Made by a program: the position numbers and the translations under genes | Part shown: piece by piece, positions 19,297 to 26,995 of the stretch | How positions within the stretch are numbered: the stretch's first letter is position 1 | Layout: the number at the start of each line of letters is the position of its first letter | The notes under the pieces: model-generated | What the model was told of the DNA's origin: nothing | Seen by the model: the letters and a program-made list of their open reading frames with translations, nothing else | Database searches by the model: none | NCBI RefSeq assembly: GCF_014385165.1 | Contig: NZ_JACRTF010000001.1 | Location: 186,001-250,000, forward strand | Length of the DNA: 64,000 nt | DNA from: Jilunia laotingensis | GTDB taxonomy: Bacteria > Bacteroidota > Bacteroidia > Bacteroidales > Bacteroidaceae | Direction: 5' to 3'

Positions 19297-19341
19297 TGTA
19301 TCTAAATTTTAGTTGTTTATTTATTGTCTATTCTTTTTCGA

Positions 19342-20607
19342 TTAATCTACTTTACGTTTGAAGAACCAACGCTCATTAAACGTAATTCCTATACTTAACT
19401 TTAATATATTTTCATTCAGCATACCTGCTTGTAACCCTTCCACATGGGTATACTGAGCAGTTACACTAATAATTGAACGCGAACGAGGGACAGGGAAGCC
19501 AAACCCAGCTGTCACTCCGTATTCTCGGGAAGCTCTCTCACCAGCTTCTGTTTTATAATAAGGAGTCGTATAATATCCACCTAAGCGGTATTTCACATGT
19601 CCAAAATAATTTCGTCCCATGGTTGTCGGTAAGTATTCAGCTCCTACCGAAATCTTTGTACGATCACAAAAAGCATTTTTCTTGTTCAAGTAAGTAACAT
19701 CTCCCCACTTTTGCAAACTGTAATCCACACCTACCGTCAAACGATCATCATATTTATAGGTCAAACCGGCTCCAAATGTGTTTGGAAGACCAAAAGTAGC
19801 AATTGTATCTTTTGTCACAATAACGCTAGTTGTTGTCTGTACATAGGCATCATTATTCAAATTATGTTTTGGAGAAAATACAGCTCCCAATGTTACAGAA
19901 TGTTTTTTCCCGATCGGTTGAGTATATTGTATTCCAAAGTCCAATTTATAATCTCTTATTGAAAAAGATGACGTTTCCACATACGACGGAGTTTCAATAT
20001 AATCAGAAATTCCCGGTTTATAGCCTGGATATATCATTCGAAGATTACGTGTTATATCCCCCCACAAAAAGGAAACGTTAGCACCTATAGATAAATTATT
20101 TAATACTTTAAAGCCCAAACCACCGAAGACTTGGTGTAAACCTCCATCACCCTCAACTTGTTTTGTATATGCTGGACTTGTAGCAGTTTCAGTATATGCT
20201 TGAGCTACTTTATAACCAACATTTGAAAATGGTAATAATCCCACTGTCATAGCCAATCTCTTATGCAATCGAAATTGCATTGCCAAATAATCGAAACTTG
20301 AATTTTTCACATTCAACTTCTGCGTTCCACCATCAATATTTGTGTTTTGCAGACTGGCACCTCCTTCAAATAAGAACGTCAAAGAATCAATAGCTGTATA
20401 TGAAGCAGGATTTAACGGATTAATTTGTAAACCATCGCGCAATCCAAAGGCAATCCCTCCCATAGCTCTACTATTTCCAAAATTTTGATTAGCCAATTCA
20501 CCGTAGCCATATCGTGTATAGGGAGAGTTTGTATTGTTTTGAGCGATTGCCACTCCTGCAAAAGCCATTAGCAAAAGCGCACAAAGTGTCTGTTTAAATC
20601 CTACCAT
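19342..20607 (-). CDS. Outer-membrane beta-barrel protein of the FadL/PorV-like type
   Basis: This 421-residue protein has a signal peptide (ending AIAQ) and the mature start [15 protein letters not shown], seen in a widespread Bacteroidetes barrel family. Many alternating beta strands follow, and the protein ends with an aromatic/charged strand. It lies in the outer membrane. The cargo is unknown. The gene overlaps coaX by 14 bp, so translation is coupled, and a TPR protein follows. Confidence 0.75.
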   Translation of the reverse strand: MVGFKQTLCALLLMAFAGVAIAQNNTNSPYTRYGYGELANQNFGNSRAMGGIAFGLRDGLQINPLNPASYTAIDSLTFLFEGGASLQNTNIDGGTQKLNVKNSSFDYLAMQFRLHKRLAMTVGLLPFSNVGYKVAQAYTETATSPAYTKQVEGDGGLHQVFGGLGFKVLNNLSIGANVSFLWGDITRNLRMIYPGYKPGISDYIETPSYVETSSFSIRDYKLDFGIQYTQPIGKKHSVTLGAVFSPKHNLNNDAYVQTTTSVIVTKDTIATFGLPNTFGAGLTYKYDDRLTVGVDYSLQKWGDVTYLNKKNAFCDRTKISVGAEYLPTTMGRNYFGHVKYRLGGYYTTPYYKTEAGERASREYGVTAGFGFPVPRSRSIISVTAQYTHVEGLQAGMLNENILKLSIGITFNERWFFKRKVD

Positions 20608-21325
20608 TATTATAGTTTAAAATTCTATTTAATCCTTTCAACACTAAAAATCTATCTGCAAAGATGACACTTTTTACGTTTGTATCAAAAGAAAAATCAT
20701 CTCCGCCAGTTAAAAAAACCAAAAGTTCAGGATATTTATGTTTCATAGCCGTAATATAACCAGCTATTTCATATTCAATTCCTTTCCATACGCCTGCACG
20801 TATTGCAGTATCAGTATCTTTACCCAACGACAATTTTCTCCCCTTGGGAGTTACCAATGGTAGCCTCCCCGTAAATTGGTGAAGTGCCTTAAAGCGCATC
20901 TGTAAACCTGGAGAAATATTTCCTCCATGATATTGCCCTTTAGAATCGATAAATTCGTATGTTATACATGTTCCGGCATCTATTACTAAAATATCTCTTC
21001 CTGGATATTGTTCATTTGCAGCCACTACCGCAGCCATCCGATCATAACCCAATGTTTCAGGTGTTTCGTATAAATTGGCTACAGGTAGCAAGGTGTCTTT
21101 ACCCAAATAAAGCACTGGTATAGGGAGTTTACTTAAACGTTCGGAAACGCATTCATTAAGATCAATAACAGTAGCCACAATACCATAATCAATTGGATAC
21201 TCGTCACAAATATCTATCAGACAATCCAAAGATTGATTGGAATCATAAATAACATTCACCATTGTTGCACCATCAAAAAGTGCTACTTTAGCTATTGTAT
21301 TTCCTATATCAATTATTAAATTCAC
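20594..21325 (-). CDS. coaX: Type III pantothenate kinase
   Basis: This 243-residue enzyme phosphorylates pantothenate in the first committed step of coenzyme A synthesis. ASKHA-fold motifs are visible: [14 protein letters not shown] at the N-terminus, [11 protein letters not shown] near residue 95, [12 protein letters not shown] near 115 and [11 protein letters not shown] near 140. The start is a GTG at 21325; no in-frame ATG lies between it and the predicted promoter at 21348-21355. It is the first gene of an operon that continues with outer-membrane and LPS-transport genes. Confidence 0.95.
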   Translation of the reverse strand: MNLIIDIGNTIAKVALFDGATMVNVIYDSNQSLDCLIDICDEYPIDYGIVATVIDLNECVSERLSKLPIPVLYLGKDTLLPVANLYETPETLGYDRMAAVVAANEQYPGRDILVIDAGTCITYEFIDSKGQYHGGNISPGLQMRFKALHQFTGRLPLVTPKGRKLSLGKDTDTAIRAGVWKGIEYEIAGYITAMKHKYPELLVFLTGGDDFSFDTNVKSVIFADRFLVLKGLNRILNYNNGRI

Positions 21326-21347
21326 TGTTCTCTTTATTTTGAGTGCG

Positions 21348-21355
21348 CAAAGATA
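21348..21355 (-). promoter_or_regulatory. Predicted -7 element for the coaX operon
   Basis: The reverse strand reads TATCTTTG, an exact TAnnTTTG match, 22 bases before the coaX GTG. The implied leader is short. Confidence 0.45.
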
Positions 21356-21657
21356 CGGATAAAATCAGAGCGAATATCACATATACACAAAAAACTAATA
21401 AACACTTCTCATCTCTGAAGCATAAATTCTCTCCCTTCAAGTTGTATGTTTTGCTATTTAATAAAGTTATAACATATTTTTCCATCAATTATTATTATCA
21501 TTTTTCATTTCATCAAACATTCAAGACTAAAACTGATTCCTTTTACAACAACCATTCATCTTTATCAATTCTGTTTTCAATACACCAATTTTCTTTTGTT
21601 TAATGTAGCAGAAATCCATTCATCCCAAATGTAACTATTTTATTATAAGTCCACTAC
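21356..21657. other. AT-rich intergenic stretch, nothing recognised
   Basis: About 300 bases, very rich in A and T, between the coaX promoter and control module A. I see no supported gene, hairpin or repeat here. It marks the left edge of the accessory island. Confidence 0.6.
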
Positions 21658-21838
21658 CCCTCCAAATCTACTTAGAAAATTTATTTCTTACTTTGCCCCC
21701 CGTATGGAGGATGGAATCCCGCGTTCCCCTCCCCAAAAAGCGTCATTATTTAACCAATTTATATTATTAACTTTTTAAATTATTGTAAGTATGGAAATGG
21801 AAATGAATTACGTGGCTCCAGAGGTGGAAATCGTGGAG
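21658..21838 (+). repeat. Control module A (direct copy of a four-copy repeat)
   Basis: These 181 bases are identical, apart from orientation, to module B at 29942-30122. The module holds a promoter-like TTACTTTG (one mismatch to TAnnTTTG), a GC-rich leader with a hairpin (GGAGG...CCTCC with inner GGAA/TTCC), an AT-rich stretch and the first 16 codons of the small peptide gene. Identity stops at codon 16, where this copy has ATA (Ile17) instead of GTA. Other copies are C (31569-31750, same strand) and D (38956-39122, opposite strand). Confidence 0.9.
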
Positions 21839-21895
21839 ATAGAAGTGGAAAAGGGGTTCGCTATCAGCACAGATGATAAAGATGACGAACGTTAA
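21791..21895 (+). CDS. Small acidic peptide A, conserved leader with variable tail
   Basis: A 34-codon gene. Residues 1-23 (beginning MEMEMNYVAPEV and ending VEVEKGF) are shared with three other small genes in the window, with only V17I and R21K changes here. The tail is unique: AISTDDKDDER. Codons 18-23 differ between copies almost only at synonymous positions, which argues that the peptide is translated. There is no signal peptide or membrane segment. A Y7-x-x-P10-x-V12 motif resembles leader motifs bound by PqqD-type domains. The downstream lipoprotein gene starts 23 bp after the stop. Confidence 0.7.
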   Translation: MEMEMNYVAPEVEIVEIEVEKGFAISTDDKDDER

Positions 21896-21918
21896 TATTT
21901 AGAAATGTAGAAATAAAA

Positions 21919-24327
21919 ATGAGTATGAAAACAAAGTATTTATTACCAGTGCTGGCGGGACTGGCATTGGCTTCCTGCAATACGGAAGATGATTTTTCCG
22001 GGACAAGTCCAAAAAACAACTATTCTCCCATCACTTTCAGTGTTTCGAGAGATGGTGCCGTTGACCCTCTTACAAGGGCAACTATCGATGGCTCTGTTGT
22101 GAACTTTGACATGACAGATGTTATTTCAATGTTCCATGGAATGACGATGGGTAACGGTTCTCCGGATTACTCGATAACTGCTGTAGGCGAGAATGCAATT
22201 TTTAAAGGCGAAGGTGTAGACGGTGCCCTTGTGTTCAAGACACAAAGCATGGTTAACCCGGGTAAGGCAATCCTTGTCTATCCGGCCGATACAGCTTTTA
22301 ATTATGTGACTGATGGAAATATCAGTATAAGGGTGCCTGTAAGCCAAAATGAAAAAACCAAATTGGTTCAACCATACATGTCGGACGTTATGGATATCGC
22401 AACTTATGATGGTACTGCTGCTGACAACAGTGCTGGCTACGGTCGTAATTACGATGTCCCGTTGAAGAAGGTGGGTTCATTGCTGCGTATACATATTGAT
22501 GCCGCAAATAAAGAATTAGTCAATAATATCCAGGATGTGGCACCTATCAAGTTCCAAGGAATCACTATCGATGCAGGTGCTAACAAATTTAATACAAGCG
22601 TTAAGGTTGTGCCTGGTGCTGCCAAGCCAAAACTGGCAGAAGAGGGTGGTGTAGCTAATTCTGATGTCGACAGATATGACCACTTGGTTAACGTAGCCGA
22701 ATTGGAAGATGGTGCTACTAAAGTACAAACGATCACATCTACGGATGTTCAGGATAATGTAGCCAGCGTGACTTTGTTGCCGCACGTTGCCGATGTTGAT
22801 TTGACAGGAGCAACTTCTGCAATTACAGTTCAGACAAACTACGGTAGCGTAAAGGTAAGCTACGATGCAGGTCAAGTTGCCGCGACTAACCCCTTGAAGA
22901 GACGTAATGATGATGGCACTCCGGATGTGGCTGGTTCGGAAGCTAACTTGAACACCGCTTTAGTTGAGATCCTTAATGGTACTTGGAAAGAGAATACAAC
23001 TTCTGATAATTTCAAAGGTGAAAATACCGGAGCCAGCTTCCAGCGTATCTTGTCCATCGACATGACAAAACTAGAAATGGACGGAACAATCGTTACAAAT
23101 TCCAGTGAATTGATCGATGTACTAAAAGTATACAAAGCATTAGGAAAAACAGATGTTACGAAAATCGAATTGAATGGCACAAATGGTCGTTTTGAATTGA
23201 CAGGTGAAGCACTTGATCTGCTTATCGCAACAAATACAGGGGGTGGCAAGATCAAATTGAATATCGCCAAAAATAGCAATTCAATCGTATTGGCTGACGC
23301 AGCAGCTACTTTAGTAAAACTAAACAATGAGAAAGTTGAATTTGTTGATGCTTCAGGAACTGCTGTCAAAGCAAACGTCATCTTAAAGACTGGCATTGAT
23401 TGGACTATCGACCAAACATTTGACGGCTCTGCCAAAATGACGGATATTGCCAACGAAGGTACTTTGAAGATAACAAATACTGAAAGTGCCGCAGACGCCT
23501 TGGCAATGGAGTTGATCAATGCAGAAAATGCAACTGTGAAATTCGGTTCTCCAAAAGTCATACTTGGCAAATTCACCTCAAATGCAGGATCAGAAGTCAT
23601 CGTAGCATCATCACAAACGGTACAACTCGCTGGTGAAACTAATTTGTTTGGCACGACAACCAACAACGGTATTATTTCCGCTGCAGCCGTGGTTACCAAT
23701 TTGGGTACTATCAACAATAACTTCGAAATATCAGTTTTGAAGGGAGGAAGTGGCTCGATTACCAATATAGGAACTATCAACCATCTTAGTTCTGCGGCAG
23801 TGACTTACATCACCAATAATGCAGGAAATTATAGCGGTACAGGCTATAAGGGAACAATCATTCTTTCAGACCGGAAAAACGAAGTTTCTGTAAAAGACGA
23901 TTCTAACATTGGTTATATCAAATTCACTATCAATGAGACCAAAAATGATCAAACTTACACTTATAATCCTACTAATGACAAATTTAATTGGTTGATCATT
24001 AATACAGAAGGCGTTACAGATGCCCAACAAGATGTCGTAAACATCAAATTGACTAGTGTGCCTACATATTTGTCACTCCAAGGGAAGACTGTTAATGTGA
24101 CAGCAAACATCTCTAGTGGACTTACAGATCTGTTTGTTGACAGTTCCATGAGATTGTTGGGATCAAATGCAATAAAAGCTACCAATATTTATGTAGCCGA
24201 TTACATTTTGCATTCAGGTTATCTCACTGGTGACCAGAAAACAACTTACGAATCTGGATGCTATGGAGTTGCTGAAGATGCCGTAACGTATGCAAACGGT
24301 CAGATCCGTACTGTTGGCAATAATTAA
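21919..24327 (+). CDS. Fimbrillin-like surface lipoprotein A
   Basis: This 802-residue protein has a lipoprotein signal peptide (LALASC, Cys20) followed by NTEDD, an acidic stretch like the Bacteroidetes surface-export signal. The first third has fimbrillin-family features (LTRATIDGSVVNFDMTDVIS). The C-terminal half is rich in short N/T/G strand repeats (TTNNGIISAAAVVTNLGTI), suggesting a solenoid or adhesin-like domain. An alternative ATG at 21925 is equally good. It shares the cassette layout with three other genes but little body sequence. A terminator follows 36 bp after the stop. Confidence 0.8.
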   Translation: MSMKTKYLLPVLAGLALASCNTEDDFSGTSPKNNYSPITFSVSRDGAVDPLTRATIDGSVVNFDMTDVISMFHGMTMGNGSPDYSITAVGENAIFKGEGVDGALVFKTQSMVNPGKAILVYPADTAFNYVTDGNISIRVPVSQNEKTKLVQPYMSDVMDIATYDGTAADNSAGYGRNYDVPLKKVGSLLRIHIDAANKELVNNIQDVAPIKFQGITIDAGANKFNTSVKVVPGAAKPKLAEEGGVANSDVDRYDHLVNVAELEDGATKVQTITSTDVQDNVASVTLLPHVADVDLTGATSAITVQTNYGSVKVSYDAGQVAATNPLKRRNDDGTPDVAGSEANLNTALVEILNGTWKENTTSDNFKGENTGASFQRILSIDMTKLEMDGTIVTNSSELIDVLKVYKALGKTDVTKIELNGTNGRFELTGEALDLLIATNTGGGKIKLNIAKNSNSIVLADAAATLVKLNNEKVEFVDASGTAVKANVILKTGIDWTIDQTFDGSAKMTDIANEGTLKITNTESAADALAMELINAENATVKFGSPKVILGKFTSNAGSEVIVASSQTVQLAGETNLFGTTTNNGIISAAAVVTNLGTINNNFEISVLKGGSGSITNIGTINHLSSAAVTYITNNAGNYSGTGYKGTIILSDRKNEVSVKDDSNIGYIKFTINETKNDQTYTYNPTNDKFNWLIINTEGVTDAQQDVVNIKLTSVPTYLSLQGKTVNVTANISSGLTDLFVDSSMRLLGSNAIKATNIYVADYILHSGYLTGDQKTTYESGCYGVAEDAVTYANGQIRTVGNN

Positions 24328-24362
24328 TTACTAATTTAGTAGTATTTCATCCTATAAAAGAG

Positions 24363-24393
24363 AGCGTACCGGAATTTCTGGTACGCTTTTTTT
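24363..24393 (+). terminator. Terminator after lipoprotein A
   Basis: The stem AGCGTACCGG / CTGGTACGCT has a five-base loop (one G-T pair) and is followed by six T residues. Confidence 0.88.
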
Positions 24394-25050
24394 GTAAAAT
24401 GAATAACCTCCTATTTACAGCATAAAGTTAAGGATATGGCTTATGCCCGGCAACGCTTCGATAGCTTCTGTCATTATGACTATTTGTCTTTTCTATCGCC
24501 TCTGGAAACCGATATTCCCGGTCGGAACTCTTCATATTCAAAAAAACGCACTGCAGAGCGATTAGGAATTTCCACTTTTCCATAGAAACGAAAGAACTAA
24601 ATTACATAAGCCGCAATATGTCTGTTAATTCTTTCCTAATGGCAAATAAAACGATATAATTGTCCTGATTAGTCAAAGTCAAAAGCACTTCGGGAAGAAT
24701 GTAGCTAGAGAATGTAAAGGCATAAAAGTGCGATCAAACCATTAATAAAATCGAATTTCATTGGCAAAGGAAACTCTAAACGTTGGCTATAGCTACTCAA
24801 TCTGTTACTTATAGCTACCCAACGTGTTGATTATAGCTACTCCACATGCCGGATACGGCTATTCAATCCGTTACTTGCGGTTATCCAATGCCTTCAAGAA
24901 GCCTTGTATCGCCTCTTGCTGATAAGGACAATGCTTCTCAGCAAGCTATTTTAGCATTTTTGCAAAAAGTGATAGCAATCAAAATAAGCAAAACGCAAGC
25001 ATATTGGCAGCAAATATCCGTTTTTGAAAACAATATAACAATTTCTCGAA
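24394..25050. other. Intergenic stretch with a short open frame and tandem repeats
   Basis: About 650 bases without a confident gene. A 49-codon open frame at 24436-24585 (+), MAYARQRFDSFCHYDYL onward and ending ERLGISTFP, looks protein-like but matches nothing I recognise and may be a gene remnant. A 22-bp tandem repeat array lies at 24789-24892. A longer frame across 24846-25121 overlaps the CPBP protease 3' end on the other strand and is probably not a gene. Confidence 0.45.
24789..24892. repeat. Degenerate 22-bp tandem repeat, four and a half units
   Basis: Units start at 24789, 24811, 24833, 24855 and 24877 (partial). The consensus is roughly ATAGCTACTCAATCNGTTACTT, with the left half best conserved. 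The period is not a multiple of three, so a protein repeat is unlikely. Confidence 0.65.
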
Positions 25051-25923
25051 TTATCGAAAATGGCGTTTACGAACCTTATGATAAGCTTTCCGCAATATGG
25101 ATGGACAGGAGGCTTGCGTGATGAGCGCCGCACTCCCCACAAGGCATAAGACGGTGCAGACGACCGATGCTTCAAAGCCGAAGGTCCCACCGTTCAAGAG
25201 GTTATCCCCATTGGGATATGCCAGACGGAAAAGCGAACGCATGTCATGGCTCCCGCTCACTCCGAAGCCTAGAACCGGTCCTTGAATCCAGTTCCAGAAC
25301 CAATGGAGAGCTATGGAGAACGAAAGGTTGCGCGTATGGACATAATTCACACTGAAAAGAATCCCTACAAGGAACAGATTGAAGTACGACAGGTAACTTA
25401 TGCCGGCATTGTTCCGGTGGAAGAAGACGAATATGGCACTGCTTATGACCACAGCCGCATACTTGTTCATGGATGTTGTCAGCACGTTAATGCAATAGCC
25501 TCTATAGGTGATCTCTTCCTTGACGGCCACAACGAGATAGAAGATAAAACTTAGCAACAAAGACCGGCCGTCAAACCGGATGGCATTGATGTTGACTTGA
25601 TTGGAAACGGCCAGGAAAGCGAAGCCGCCCGAATAGATTGCTACGGCCCACATTATGCCGGACACGAAAGAATGAAAATGATTGCGTAGCGATAGACCGA
25701 TCACCGAAAACGGGCGTTTGTTGACGAAACGCATCATAAACCATATCGTGAAAACAGTAGAGGCAAAGCCGCACAAATAGTTTATTCGCACTCCCATAAG
25801 CTGCAAGGAGAGATAATCACTTAATAGGCCACGAAGCAATCCGGTCAAGATGGCCGAAAGGAAGAAAAAAGCAAGCAAGTTAAAACCTGCGGACAGGTAT
25901 TTGCAATTACTCATGTATCTCAT
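25051..25923 (-). CDS. CPBP family intramembrane metalloprotease
   Basis: This is about 290 residues from the ATG at 25923. The longer open frame to 26148 adds 75 residues with no domain character, so I prefer the internal start. Around eight hydrophobic segments are visible, with the CPBP (Rce1/Abi) motifs: EEITYR (glutamates and arginine), FVFFHRNN and ALHWFWNW, which carry the catalytic/metal residues. CPBP proteases act in the membrane. Some process or give immunity to bacteriocin-like peptides, others process prenylated proteins. It is the only gene between the convergent cassettes A and B, which makes a role with the small peptides possible but unproven. Confidence 0.85.
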   Translation of the reverse strand: MRYMSNCKYLSAGFNLLAFFFLSAILTGLLRGLLSDYLSLQLMGVRINYLCGFASTVFTIWFMMRFVNKRPFSVIGLSLRNHFHSFVSGIMWAVAIYSGGFAFLAVSNQVNINAIRFDGRSLLLSFIFYLVVAVKEEITYRGYCINVLTTSMNKYAAVVISSAIFVFFHRNNAGISYLSYFNLFLVGILFSVNYVHTRNLSFSIALHWFWNWIQGPVLGFGVSGSHDMRSLFRLAYPNGDNLLNGGTFGFEASVVCTVLCLVGSAALITQASCPSILRKAYHKVRKRHFR

Positions 25924-26995
25924 GACGAAAGAATAAAGCTTGTATAAATTGAGTTTGGCATGGCCAAAGGGGCAGTATGTTTTCTTTACGGTTGCATACG
26001 GAATAGATACAATACATTTGACCCTATGATTAACGGGAACAAAGTTACGGAAATATTTTGTACGACAGTTTTTTTCATGTAGAGAATGTGAATCAGAGAT
26101 GGTTAAAACAGTCATACAGATACTGATGGCAATAAGTATCTCCGTCATTTATATGGAATGCATGAAGGAAAGTGCCCATCCTCGCCCATCGTCACTCCGA
26201 CACTTTTTATGATTAAGAACTTGTTTAAATTTTGATCAGCTTTGTTCCCGAGATTTCTTTTTGAGGATATTTTCTATTTTTATTTTATAAGGAGCGTAGC
26301 GGACTATGTGACGCATAGAATTGGGAAAACAGACCGAAAGGAGAATCAAAAGAAACATCAGTTGAGTAAGTGACTCACCCAATCAACTGTTGAGCTAAAT
26401 AAATTATCTCATTAGAAACTGAATGAAATACTGTTTGAGGAAAAGCTGAACAGGCTTTAAGCATTGTTATTTGTTTTAGTTGCCTTGCATTTAAGACACT
26501 CCTTTCCGGAGCTACTTTTCCTGTGTCCGTCTTATGGGAGTAGAGTCCCGAATGGCTGTTTGTCGATTTTATTCCCGCCGTTTTTTAATCATGGGGAAAT
26601 GTATGAATAATTCCATAAGTACTGAAACAGAATTAATTGATAATATCGATGTCTTACGAAAGTTATCAAATACAGATATTCTCAACACTACAATGCCGAT
26701 TGTGTTTGGAACATATTGATAACTAATTACTATGTACTGCTTATTAAGCAGTAATTATGACTGGTTGTATTCTGTATCGACTATTCGAAAATAAAATCAA
26801 GGGTAATGAAGAAGATTATTTAATCATCTCTATTACCCTTGATTTGTTATTCGATTACAGAGGATTCTTTCCAAAGTAGAGAGGAAGGAATAACTCCTTC
26901 TCTGTATTTTCCCTCCTTCGGCAATTATCTACCGAAGAAGGGGATTAGGGAATCAGAAACTTTTGGAATTTTCACCTCTTTGAGTCTCAACTGGC
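25924..26995. other. Intergenic stretch with possible gene remnants and hairpins
   Basis: No confident gene. A reverse frame at 26236-26382 ends MRHIVRYAPYKIKIENIL and then KKKSREQS before a stop. It has no good start and looks like the 3' end of a lost gene, perhaps a transposase. A forward frame at 26534-26719 (61 codons) has no recognisable content. Two hairpins lie upstream of the lipoprotein B 3' end: 26794-26845 with 14-base arms and 26909-26940 with an imperfect CCTTCGG-type stem. Confidence 0.4.
26794..26845 (-). terminator. Hairpin after lipoprotein B, possible terminator
   Basis: The outer arms AAATCAAGGGTAAT and ATTACCCTTGATTT pair perfectly, with further interrupted pairing inside. 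It lies about 150 bp beyond the lipoprotein B stop. In the reverse direction it is followed by an AT-rich but not T-rich sequence, so termination is uncertain. Confidence 0.5.

Noticed and set aside
21694..21773. Short upstream frame starting at ATGGAGGATGG in the control modules (24 codons in A, B and D)
   Set aside because: In module C base changes and a one-base length difference alter the frame and shorten it, so it is not conserved as protein. The DNA conservation is better explained by the leader hairpin.
22449..23780. Long reverse-strand open frames inside lipoprotein A, and similar antisense frames inside B, C and D
   Set aside because: They are antisense shadows of Thr/Val/Ala-rich coding DNA with no start signals or recognisable domains.
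24846..25121. 91-codon forward frame overlapping the CPBP gene 3' end
   Set aside because: It begins inside the 22-bp repeat array and runs over a convincing membrane protease on the other strand; no domain character.
26534..26719. 61-codon forward frame with MGKCMNNSIS
   Set aside because: No homology, promoter match or neighbour support. Kept only as a comment in the intergenic entry.
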